From Duncaniella muris (lineage in GTDB: Bacteria; Bacteroidota; Bacteroidia; Bacteroidales; Muribaculaceae), in the NCBI RefSeq assembly GCF_003024805.1, contig NZ_PUEC01000001.1:124001-188000 (forward strand): DNA of 64,000 bases, read 5' to 3'. A program made the translations under genes and the position numbers. Each line of letters starts with the position of its first letter. The stretch's first letter is position 1. Positions 45,132-52,085 of this stretch are shown piece after piece. A model generated the notes under the pieces. The model did no database searches. It had not been told where the DNA came from and saw nothing but the letters and a program-made list of their open reading frames with translations.

Positions 45132-45163
45132 CAAAATTAATGATTTTTAGCCAAAAACGCAAA
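45132..45163 (-). promoter_or_regulatory. Promoter of the PL11 lyase gene
   Basis: On the minus strand, TTTG (45160-45163), 20 bp, TAATTTTG (45132-45139). The leader is long, about 160 nt, leaving room for regulation in the 5 prime UTR. Confidence 0.65.
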
Positions 45164-45214
45164 TCCGGACGGCGGTGGCGAACAAATTTTGCATAACTTA
45201 TGTTTATATTTCAT

Positions 45215-45228
45215 AGACGTTCACGTCT
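45215..45228. promoter_or_regulatory. Palindrome upstream of flavodoxin
   Basis: AGACGT-TC-ACGTCT is a perfect inverted repeat 31 bp before the flavodoxin ATG, in a region without a clear TAnnTTTG box. Candidate operator; the regulator is unknown. Confidence 0.4.
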
Positions 45229-45258
45229 GTTTTGTGGATAATTTAAGATAAATATATA

Positions 45259-45762
45259 ATGAAAAAGATTGGTATATTTTACGGAACCACCACAGGTTCG
45301 ACTCTCGAAGTCGCTGAAATGATAGCTCGCGAACTGAATGTATCTCCTCAGGATGTGCATGACGTGGCCCGGACGGCGCCGTCAGACGTAGCTGGCTATG
45401 ATGTGATAATTCTTGGCGCGAGCACCTGGGGGGCAGGCGATCTTCAGGAGGATATGGCCGGTTTTCTCGATGGTCTGCAGTCGCTTGATCTTGAAGGCAA
45501 GGAAGTGGCGATTTTTGGCTGTGGCGATGAGTCGATGGCTGATACTTTCTGCAATTCGGTAGGGGAGATCTATCATCGTCTCCATGACACGAAGGCTATG
45601 TTCATAGCTCCTTTCAGCAATGATGGCTACCACTACGATCATTCCGCCAGTGATGTCAATGGTATGATAGTGGGACTTTGCATTGATAATGTCAATCATC
45701 CGGAAAAGACCGAGGCGCGTGTCAAGGCATGGTGCGAGGAAATCAAAAAGGAATGTGAGTGA
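45259..45762 (+). CDS. fldA: Flavodoxin
   Basis: A 167-aa FMN electron carrier that can replace ferredoxin under iron limitation. The FMN phosphate loop is GTTTGSTLEVAEMI (about 9-22); LGASTWGAGDLQEDM (the 60s loop with Trp) and FGCGDESMADTFCNSVGEIY (the 90s loop) are also conserved. Length is that of long-chain flavodoxins. It is a single-gene unit with a palindrome at 45215-45228 near its start. Confidence 0.95.
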   Translation: MKKIGIFYGTTTGSTLEVAEMIARELNVSPQDVHDVARTAPSDVAGYDVIILGASTWGAGDLQEDMAGFLDGLQSLDLEGKEVAIFGCGDESMADTFCNSVGEIYHRLHDTKAMFIAPFSNDGYHYDHSASDVNGMIVGLCIDNVNHPEKTEARVKAWCEEIKKECE

Positions 45763-45830
45763 GAACGGGATGGTCAAGAATGGACAAGGAGGTAAATAGC
45801 ACGGAAAAGTGTTATAAAATGTGAAATTTG

Positions 45831-45862
45831 TTTGATCGTATCAATGTTTTTTCTTAAATTTG
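45831..45862 (+). promoter_or_regulatory. Promoter of rpmH
   Basis: TTTG (45831-45834), 20 bp, TAAATTTG (45855-45862). Leader about 37 nt, ending in an A-rich tract. Confidence 0.75.
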
Positions 45863-45905
45863 CACCTCAAAATGCAGAATAACGAAAAAATAAAAATATA
45901 CGGCA

Positions 45906-46061
45906 ATGAAAAGAACATTTCAACCTTCTAACAGAAAGAGAGTTAACAAGCATGGTTTCCGTGCCCGCATGTCTACCCCCGATGGACGCAAGGTCCTCGC
46001 CCGTCGTCGCGCCAAAGGCCGCGCTCGCCTGACCGTTTCTGACTCTATCGCCGGAAAGTAA
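45906..46061 (+). CDS. rpmH: 50S ribosomal protein L34
   Basis: A 51-residue basic protein reading [20 protein letters not shown], then [19 protein letters not shown], which is L34 without doubt. The C-terminal extension ([12 protein letters not shown]) is longer than in E. coli L34 (46 aa), as in other Bacteroidetes. It has its own promoter and terminator here and is not next to rnpA or dnaA. Confidence 0.97.
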   Translation: MKRTFQPSNRKRVNKHGFRARMSTPDGRKVLARRRAKGRARLTVSDSIAGK

Positions 46062-46087
46062 TCAGCTCTCACTTCTGAGAAAAACAT

Positions 46088-46120
46088 AAGCCGGTCTCCA
46101 CAAGGAGGCCGGCTTGTTTT
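46088..46120 (+). terminator. Intrinsic terminator of rpmH
   Basis: AAGCCGG (46088-46094) pairs with CCGGCTT (46109-46115) plus an inner CTCC/GGAG, then GTTTT. Located 27 bp past the rpmH stop. Confidence 0.85.
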
Positions 46121-46319
46121 GCATACAGGAATAGGGGCGGTGGTGTTACTCTAACAAATCAGCAGCAAAAACCGTAAAGGGTGGCAGCGGATTCAGAGGA
46201 TAGCCTAAGCAAGATTCATGGGCCCCTGCAGGTGAGATTCAGACAGCGATGTCTCAAAGGCATTTAAGAAAGCTACGATCTCATCCGGAACGCTCCTTGT
46301 CGGATACCCGCCGCTCGTG
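46121..46319. other. Intergenic stretch before the palindrome field
   Basis: No supported gene. A 61-codon minus-strand frame (46205-46390) has protein-like sequence at its end (VPDEIVAFLNAFETSLSES) but its first third is palindromic repeat. It may be a gene fragment. Confidence 0.4.
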
Positions 46320-46660
46320 GGGCCTTCCGTGGTGGTAAATCGGTGTCCTTCCGGACACCACATTTGCTTGAATGTCTTCCCCCCCGACACCTACGCGCTG
46401 AGCGCTACGGTGTCGGGGGCTACGAATAAAACGGTGTCCTTCCGGACACCCGCTGCCCGTGGAGCCGTTCGGAAAACGTATTGTCGGACTTGTCGTTGCC
46501 TGCGGATTTGTCCGGGTTACGCTGCGTTGAGGCCGGACGGTGATGTCAGACAGGACATCGATTTACTCGTAGCCCGTGACACCTGCGCACAGCGCGCAGG
46601 TGTCACGGGTCTGCGCCCCCCTACATGTGGAGTCCGGCAGGACACCGATTTACCGCTCCG
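46320..46660. repeat. Field of palindromic repeat elements (REP/MITE-like)
   Basis: A unit close to GTCCGGAAGGACACCGATTT occurs four times: on the minus strand at 46334-46359 and 46424-46450, on the plus strand at 46544-46566 and 46632-46654. The two inner copies both continue through TCGTAGCCC into a large hairpin: hairpin A, 11-bp stem 46381-46391 with 46409-46419; hairpin B, perfect 16-bp stem 46573-46588 with 46594-46609. The halves face each other, so the field is an imperfect inverted pair. It is GC-rich and non-coding. It resembles clustered REP or non-autonomous transposon ends; no transposase is present. Confidence 0.7.
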
Positions 46661-46689
46661 GATGGAGTGCCCTCCTCTAAAGTCCACTT

Positions 46690-46738
46690 ATAAAATAAAA
46701 GCCCGTGGCTTTTGCGCTTTTACGCAGTAACCACGGGC
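46690..46738 (-). terminator. Intrinsic terminator of the outer-membrane beta-barrel gene
   Basis: GCCCGTGG (46701-46708) pairs with CCACGGGC (46731-46738). On the minus strand TTTTATTTTATAAG follows. It lies 47 bp past the stop at 46785. Confidence 0.8.
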
Positions 46739-46784
46739 CTATGTGATTTCAGAGGACTTTGCAACACCCTCTGTTGCTCAGAAA

Positions 46785-47393
46785 TCAGAATAGGTAAGCT
46801 GCTGTGATGGTCCAGTAGCGGTTTTTGCCTTCAATGCCGGCTTTGCCGTATTCGTCGTCAGTAGCGCGGACGGCTTTAGTGAGGCCGAGGCCGTAGCGGG
46901 CGTTGATGTCGATGTGGCTTAGGAAACGCAGACCGAAGCCGAAGTTAAGAGCCCAGTCAACCGAGCGGTTGCGGTAGGCATCGTGGATATTTTTGCGACT
47001 GGTGAGGAATGACACACTCGGACCAACACCGAGGTAGGGAACAACGACTTTGCTGATAAGCGGCAGCGAAAAGTTGTATCTAAAGTTCAGCGGCAGCTCG
47101 ATGTAGCTACGGTTGTCCTTGGATATTTCCTGCTCGGCAAGAAATTTGGCATTGCGGCGGACATACATTGCTGAAAGGTCAGCTGAGATGCCGATGACGG
47201 GAATAGTGAATTCACCCATCACACCTGCGGTCCAGCCGGTCTGGTTGTCGGCATCGAGCACGCTTTTGTTGAAGTGCATGTCATTGACGGTAAGTCCAAC
47301 TTTGGGTCCGAAACGGAACTGCGCGTCAGCAGTGAATGTGGTTGCGCTGACAATGAACGCAAGCACCAGCATGATTGCTTTGATAGATTTCAT
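46785..47393 (-). CDS. PorT-like outer-membrane beta-barrel protein
   Basis: A 202-aa outer-membrane protein. The signal peptide (about 1-24, ADA-Q) is followed by eight or so amphipathic strands: FGPKVGLTVNDMHF, TAGVMGEFTIPV, YIELPLNFRYNF, VVPYLGVGPSVSFL, and a C-terminal YWTITAAYLF ending in phenylalanine, as outer-membrane barrels do. This is the outer membrane protein beta-barrel (PorT/OmpW-like) group of Bacteroidetes. Specific function unknown. Single-gene unit with a good terminator; no TAnnTTTG box was found in the 110 bp upstream. Confidence 0.85.
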   Translation of the reverse strand: MKSIKAIMLVLAFIVSATTFTADAQFRFGPKVGLTVNDMHFNKSVLDADNQTGWTAGVMGEFTIPVIGISADLSAMYVRRNAKFLAEQEISKDNRSYIELPLNFRYNFSLPLISKVVVPYLGVGPSVSFLTSRKNIHDAYRNRSVDWALNFGFGLRFLSHIDINARYGLGLTKAVRATDDEYGKAGIEGKNRYWTITAAYLF

Positions 47394-47464
47394 GAATTGT
47401 GATTGTGTGATAAATTAAATTGTATATGATTGGATCGCTGTAAAAAATATGGTATGCCATGAAA

Positions 47465-47507
47465 CACATATATAGGACCTGCCTGGTGGTCAGGTCCTAT
47501 ATATGTG
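47465..47507 (-). terminator. Terminator of the biotin carboxyltransferase gene
   Basis: A perfect 17-bp inverted repeat (47465-47481 with 47491-47507) begins 21 bp past the stop at 47528. It is strong in stem length but has only a short T-containing tail. Confidence 0.75.
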
Positions 47508-47527
47508 GATGTCGTATTTTTAGCCGG

Positions 47528-49423
47528 TCAGTTTTCAAATTCGATCAGAGGGGTGTCAGTAGCCACCTGGTCGTCTACGCTAACAAGTACTCGCTTGACT
47601 ATGCCGCTGATTTCGGATTCAATATCGTTTTCCATCTTCATGGCCTCATAGACCAGCACGGTGTCTCCCGGCTTGACTTCCTGACCTGGTTTTACGTTGA
47701 TTGAAACGACTCTGCCACTCATCGGGGCTGCGATCACCGGACCGGTGATGGGCTCGGCAGTTTCGGCGGGAGCTTCTTCGGCTGCGGGAGCCTTGACTGA
47801 TTCTTCGGCTTCGAATTCTTCTTTGCGGCGTTTACGGAGGAATCCGTTGGCCACAGATGGCAGGAGTTCGAGCAAGAGATACTCTTCGGTGTTCGATGCG
47901 AGTTTGCGTCCGCCGAGTTCCGGAAGCTCTGGATTTTCAGGCTTGCGGTAGGCGCTGACGTCATAGGGCTTTTCTTCAGGGTTGCCGGTGATTTTCTCAC
48001 GGAATGCGGGATCTATGGCCACCGGGGTTTTGCCGTATTCGCCTTTGACGAGTGAGATGAATTGGTTGGATTTGTTGGTATAGTCCGGCTTGCCGTTTTT
48101 GCGGTCGAGGGCCACAAGCACTGCCTGGCTGCCCACTATCTGGCTGGTGGGGGTGACGAGGGGGATCAGGCCGGCATCGCGGCGCACCATCGGGATAAGG
48201 CGCATGGCATCTTCAAGGAGATCTTCGCTCTGGAGCTGCTTGAGCTGGGCCACCATGTTGGAGTACATGCCACCGGGAACTTCTGCGGTCTTGACGAGCT
48301 CGTTGGGTTTGGGGAAGCCGAAGTAAGCTTCAATCTTGTGGCAGGCATCAAGGAGGGCTGCTTCGTCTTTGGCTTTGGCGAATTCGATGGCACTGTCGAA
48401 GAGGGCGAGGACTTCTGGGGGAAGTTTGTCGGTCAGCGGATCGAACGGACGCGGCATGTTGTCTTTGTTAAGATCGAACTGTGCGAGCTCTTTGCGGGCT
48501 TCGAGAAGTCCGGTGCGGATACGGCCCACGGCTTCCATATTGACTTCAACTTCGACTCCCATGCGCTGACAGAAGATCCAGATGAGTTCGATGGCAGGAG
48601 CTGCGGAGCCTCCGCCGAACCACCAGATGTTGGTGTCGAGTATGTCGACTCCGTTGATGATGGCCATGAGCGATGATGCCAGGCCGTAGCCGGGAGTGCA
48701 GTGGGTGTGGAAGTCAACGGGGACTTTGACTTCGCGTTTGAGGGCTGAGATTATTGATGCGGCCCGGAGGGGGTTGACCAGTCCGGCCATGTCTTTCAGT
48801 GTGATGATCTTTGCGCCGAGCGCTTCCATCTGCTTGGCTTTGCTGACGAAGTATTCGTCAGTGAAGATCGGAGTCGGGCCTTCTTCACGTGATCCGAACA
48901 TTGCTTTGAGCTTGCCGAAGAAGCCTTCGGGTTTGGCGGGAGCTTCGGGCTTGGGATCGACGGTGTAGCATACGGCTCCATCGGCTATGCCGCCGAGTCG
49001 ATTGATGAGGCGGATTGATTCCTTGACGTTGTCGATGTCATTGAGTGCATCGAATATGCGCATTACGTTCAGCCCGTTGGCTATCGCTTCCTTGTAGAAG
49101 CCTTCGAGTACCGAGTCGGGATAGGGCACGTAGCCGAAGAGGTTGCGGCCGCGAGAGAGGGCGGAGAGGAGCGCTTTGGGGTGGTCACTCTTTGAATCCA
49201 TTGCCTCGGAGAAAGTGCGGAGACGCTGCCAGGGCGATTCGTCGAGGTAGCGCATCACAGAGTCGGGTACTGCACCGCCCCAGACTTCCATGATGTGGAA
49301 GCGGGCATCCTCATAGTAAGGAAGGAGGCGGTTGATGGTCTCCTGTTTCATGCGGGTCGCGAAGAGCGACTGCTGGCCGTCACGCAGTGTGAGGTCGCGG
49401 ATCTGAAGTTTGGGTCGTGTCAT
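47528..49423 (-). CDS. Biotin-dependent carboxyltransferase (pyruvate carboxylase B / oxaloacetate decarboxylase alpha)
   Basis: A 631-aa protein with an HMGL-like TIM-barrel carboxyltransferase domain: LTLRDGQQSLFATRM near residue 12, the metal-binding HTH in DFHTHCTPG, and NIWWFGGGS. A conserved PYC_OADA region (about 300-480) follows, then a Pro/Ala/Glu linker (about 540-565) and a C-terminal biotinyl domain with EAMKMEND, biotin on Lys596. It transfers carboxylate between biotin and pyruvate/oxaloacetate. The biotin carboxylase or membrane beta subunit is not in the window, so carboxylase versus sodium-pump decarboxylase cannot be decided. Confidence 0.9.
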   Translation of the reverse strand: MTRPKLQIRDLTLRDGQQSLFATRMKQETINRLLPYYEDARFHIMEVWGGAVPDSVMRYLDESPWQRLRTFSEAMDSKSDHPKALLSALSRGRNLFGYVPYPDSVLEGFYKEAIANGLNVMRIFDALNDIDNVKESIRLINRLGGIADGAVCYTVDPKPEAPAKPEGFFGKLKAMFGSREEGPTPIFTDEYFVSKAKQMEALGAKIITLKDMAGLVNPLRAASIISALKREVKVPVDFHTHCTPGYGLASSLMAIINGVDILDTNIWWFGGGSAAPAIELIWIFCQRMGVEVEVNMEAVGRIRTGLLEARKELAQFDLNKDNMPRPFDPLTDKLPPEVLALFDSAIEFAKAKDEAALLDACHKIEAYFGFPKPNELVKTAEVPGGMYSNMVAQLKQLQSEDLLEDAMRLIPMVRRDAGLIPLVTPTSQIVGSQAVLVALDRKNGKPDYTNKSNQFISLVKGEYGKTPVAIDPAFREKITGNPEEKPYDVSAYRKPENPELPELGGRKLASNTEEYLLLELLPSVANGFLRKRRKEEFEAEESVKAPAAEEAPAETAEPITGPVIAAPMSGRVVSINVKPGQEVKPGDTVLVYEAMKMENDIESEISGIVKRVLVSVDDQVATDTPLIEFEN

Positions 49424-49517
49424 AACTTTTGAGATAGTTGAACGAGTAGGTTTGACCGTAAGCCCGACTGCGATGGCGTGGAAGTGGGTCAGGGCGCCGA
49501 GGCTTGGTAGCTGCCGA

Positions 49518-49525
49518 CAAATATA
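49518..49525 (-). promoter_or_regulatory. Minus-7 box of the carboxyltransferase gene
   Basis: TATATTTG on the minus strand fits TAnnTTTG, leader about 88 nt. Confidence 0.5.
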
Positions 49526-49660
49526 AGGGATTTAATCTTATTAAAGAAAAAAATCCGTAATTATTTTTTAATTGTTGTGAAAAAAGTGTCAAATATGCCT
49601 CACAGGAGTCTGTGGAGGGGCAAGCGGGATGGTGTTGCCAGTTGAAATTGCGTTGGGCGA

Positions 49661-50299
49661 TCAAAGGTAGGGGTTGGCGGTCTTTTCGCGTCCGATAGTG
49701 GTTTCGCCTCCGTGGCCTGCGAGGACTACTGTCTCGTCAGGGAGTGAGAGGAGCCGGCGCCTGATGGAGTCTATGAGTGTGGCGTGGTCTCCTTTGGGTA
49801 GGTCGGTTCGGCCTATTGATCCTGGGAAGAGGGCATCGCCGGTGATGACGAAGCCTGATTCGGGACAATAGAGCGCTATCGAGCCTGGCGAGTGGCCGGG
49901 GACTGCGATGATTTCGATGGGTTCTTTGCCGAGGTAAATGGTGTCGCCGTCGTGGAGTTCGACGTCGAGATTCTGCGGGGCGAGTGGCAGGCGCATGCCG
50001 AAACGGGCTGCCTGTTCGGGGAGGGTGCGGGCAAGGAAATCATCGGCGGGATTAGCTTTGATTTCGAGTCCGTATTTCTCTTTTATATATGTGTTGCCGA
50101 ATATGTGGTCGAGGTGGCTGTGGGTGTTGATCAGCTGTGTCGGCCGGAGGCTGTTGCGAGAGATGAAGCTGTCAAGGGCGTCTTTTTCGGCCTGATCGAT
50201 CATTCCGGGGTCGACTATGGCGGCTTCAAGGCTTTCGGGGTCCCACATGACGTAGGTGTTGACTCCGAACATATTGAAAACGAAACGGCTTACTTTCAT
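49661..50299 (-). CDS. MBL-fold metallo-hydrolase (glyoxalase II-like)
   Basis: A 212-aa cytoplasmic metallo-beta-lactamase-fold protein. The metal-binding motif THSHLDH lies at 59-65, followed by the conserved PGHSPGSIALY, FVITGDALFPGSIGRTD and AGHGGETTIGREKTANPYL, which place it with YcbL/glyoxalase II-like thioester hydrolases. It lacks the C-terminal domain of true glyoxalase II. Its ATG overlaps the rsmG stop in an ATGA, so it is translationally coupled to rsmG. Confidence 0.9.
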   Translation of the reverse strand: MKVSRFVFNMFGVNTYVMWDPESLEAAIVDPGMIDQAEKDALDSFISRNSLRPTQLINTHSHLDHIFGNTYIKEKYGLEIKANPADDFLARTLPEQAARFGMRLPLAPQNLDVELHDGDTIYLGKEPIEIIAVPGHSPGSIALYCPESGFVITGDALFPGSIGRTDLPKGDHATLIDSIRRRLLSLPDETVVLAGHGGETTIGREKTANPYL

Positions 50300-50916
50300 A
50301 GTTCTACGTAAATAAGGTCTTTGGTCTTGAAATAGTCTTCTGCAAACCAGTCGCTCAGGGGGATGTCGAGTATCGGTCGCTTGACGCGGCCGAGTTCGGG
50401 GGCAAGGTCTCCGCCTTTGAGGCAGACGAGCCCGTTGGGGATGCGGTTGCGCTGTTCAGACGAAATGTTGCGGCTGATGATTCTGACGAGTTCGTCGAGC
50501 TGCATGACGGCGCGGCTGATCACGTAGTCGGCTTTTAGTTTGCATTCGCCCATGTCGCCGTGCTGGAAGGTGACGTTGGTGAGCCCGATTTCAGATGCGA
50601 TTTCAGATGCGACGCGGATTTTCTTGCCGATGCGGTCTATCAGGTGGAAGCGGCATCCTGGCCAGAGGATGGCGAGGGGTATGCCGGGGAAACCTCCGCC
50701 GGTGCCGAGGTCGATCAGCAGCGATCCGTCAACCGGGGTTATGAATCGGGCTATCGCCAGGGAGTGGAGTATATGATGTGTGTATAGATTGTCAATGTCT
50801 TTGCGGGATATGACATTGATTTTCTCGTTCCACTCAGGGTAGAGGCGCCCAAGGGCGGTGAAGCGTTCGATCTGCTCCGGAGTAAGATCTGGAAAATATT
50901 TGAGAATTTCGTCCAT
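50296..50916 (-). CDS. rsmG: 16S rRNA (guanine-527-N7) methyltransferase
   Basis: RsmG methylates G527 of 16S rRNA using SAM. From ATG 50916 the product is 206 aa, the family size. The SAM-binding motif LIDLGTGGGFPGIPLAI spans about 67-83; EWNEKINVISRKD and VISRAV are characteristic. The open frame extends to TTG 50991 but no conserved sequence lies there. A promoter box at 51045-51052 gives a leader of about 122 nt. It forms a two-gene unit with the MBL hydrolase. Confidence 0.94.
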   Translation of the reverse strand: MDEILKYFPDLTPEQIERFTALGRLYPEWNEKINVISRKDIDNLYTHHILHSLAIARFITPVDGSLLIDLGTGGGFPGIPLAILWPGCRFHLIDRIGKKIRVASEIASEIGLTNVTFQHGDMGECKLKADYVISRAVMQLDELVRIISRNISSEQRNRIPNGLVCLKGGDLAPELGRVKRPILDIPLSDWFAEDYFKTKDLIYVEL

Positions 50917-51044
50917 TTGGGTTGATGGGTCTGATAGCGGACCGGGGGTCGGGAACGGGTGTGGGTTCCTGCCGGTCAGTCTGTTTAACAATCGGAAGTC
51001 TTCAGGCGTTTATATCAGATGGAACTAATTGTCGCCTGATTATG

Positions 51045-51052
51045 CAAAATTA
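51045..51052 (-). promoter_or_regulatory. Minus-7 box of rsmG
   Basis: TAATTTTG on the minus strand fits TAnnTTTG. It is only 23 bp from the divergent box of the S1-domain gene. Confidence 0.5.
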
Positions 51053-51075
51053 GGGGTAATTCGTGAAAAAATGGT

Positions 51076-51083
51076 TAAATTTG
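51076..51083 (+). promoter_or_regulatory. Minus-7 box of the S1-domain gene
   Basis: TAAATTTG fits TAnnTTTG. It lies inside the longer open frame starting at GTG 51063 and so fixes the start at 51102, with a leader of about 12 nt. Confidence 0.55.
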
Positions 51084-51101
51084 CACAAAATAATACTCCA
51101 T

Positions 51102-51941
51102 ATGCTCAAGATCGGAAAATATAACACTCTGCGGGTGGCCCGCAATGTTGATTTCGGTGCCTATCTTCAGGATGCCGACGGAAATGAGGTGCTGTTGCCC
51201 TCGCGCTATATCGTCAACCCGCTTCAGCCTGGCGATGACATAGAGGTGTTTGTGTATAAGGATTCCGAGGGTAGGCCTATCTGCACTACGGAACATCCGT
51301 TTGCTCAGGTGGGAGAGTTTGCCTATCTGCAGGTGAACGATGTCAATCAGACCGGTGCTTTCCTGGACTGGGGTATCATGAAAGATCTGCTTGTGCCATT
51401 CCGCGAACAGACGGTAAAGCTGTCGCGCGGAATGGTGGTGTTGGTTTATGTTTATCTTGATGATGCCACGAAAAGAGTTGTGGCTTCGGCGAAGATTGAC
51501 AAGTTTCTTGGCAATACCTATCCGCGCTATAAGCTCGGCGGCCGGGTGAAGGCGCTGGTCTACAAGCGGACCGATCTGGGGTATAAGGCGATTGTCGATG
51601 ACCTGTTTCACGGTATGATCTATGAAAACGAACTTTTTGCTCCGTTGGAAATCGGAGAGGCTATCACGGCATATGTGAAGCAGGTGAGAGATGACGGTAA
51701 GATTGACCTTGTACTGAGTGGCGGCAATGACGGCCGTGTCGATGCTCTTATGGAGCGGATACTGGGACGGCTGGCCAATGAACCTGATGGTTTTCTGCCT
51801 ATTTCAGATTCGGCGGCTCCGGAAACTGTCAGAGCTACGTTTCAGTGTTCAAAGAAGGATTTCAAGAAGGCGATAGGCCATCTCTATCGTGAGCGCCGGA
51901 TTGTGATAGCTGACGGCGGTATCAGGCTGGTCAAGGCGTGA
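51102..51941 (+). CDS. S1-domain RNA-binding protein of the CvfB family
   Basis: A 279-aa cytoplasmic protein with tandem S1-like OB folds. The first starts at residue 1 (GKYNTLRVARNVDFGAYL); the second carries FAYLQVNDVNQTGAFLDWG and KDLLVPFREQ. A third S1-like region (ALVYKRTDLGYKAIVDDLFHGMIY) follows, and a C-terminal winged-helix-like segment ends KKAIGHLYRERRIVI. This is the YitL/CvfB family, linked to virulence-factor regulation in Staphylococcus; here the role is open. ATG 51102 is preferred over GTG 51063, which precedes the promoter box. Confidence 0.87.
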   Translation: MLKIGKYNTLRVARNVDFGAYLQDADGNEVLLPSRYIVNPLQPGDDIEVFVYKDSEGRPICTTEHPFAQVGEFAYLQVNDVNQTGAFLDWGIMKDLLVPFREQTVKLSRGMVVLVYVYLDDATKRVVASAKIDKFLGNTYPRYKLGGRVKALVYKRTDLGYKAIVDDLFHGMIYENELFAPLEIGEAITAYVKQVRDDGKIDLVLSGGNDGRVDALMERILGRLANEPDGFLPISDSAAPETVRATFQCSKKDFKKAIGHLYRERRIVIADGGIRLVKA

Positions 51942-52006
51942 TTTCTTCAGTGTAAAAAACATTCGGGCATTACTCTGCATAAGGGGAATGTCCTGGTAAG
52001 AAAAGA

Positions 52007-52052
52007 CAAGAGGAGTCTGCTTAATGAAAAGCGGGCTCCTCTTGCTTTTTTT
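52007..52052 (+). terminator. Terminator of the S1-domain gene (bidirectional)
   Basis: CAAGAGGAG (52007-52015) pairs with CTCCTCTTG (52036-52044), then CTTTTTTT. A-rich sequence on the other side reads TTTTCTT on the minus strand, so it can also end the convergent ABC-F gene. Confidence 0.9.
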
Positions 52053-52085
52053 GGTATTCTTTCTGTGCTTTGGTGCGCTTTTGTA

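Noticed and set aside
46205..46390. 61-codon minus-strand frame with protein-like C-terminus
   Set aside because: About a third is palindromic repeat, there is no promoter box, and no family is recognised. It may be a fragment; not called as a gene.
46317..46730. 137-codon plus-strand frame across the palindrome field
   Set aside because: Made almost entirely of the repeat units and hairpins; cysteine/arginine-rich translation of palindromes.
48062..48676. 204-codon plus-strand open frame
   Set aside because: Antisense to the carboxyltransferase gene; phenylalanine/glycine-rich shadow sequence.
49662..49669. TACCTTTG box on the minus strand at the end of the MBL gene
   Set aside because: It is the codons for the last residues and stop of the MBL hydrolase; the box at 49518 better explains the next gene.
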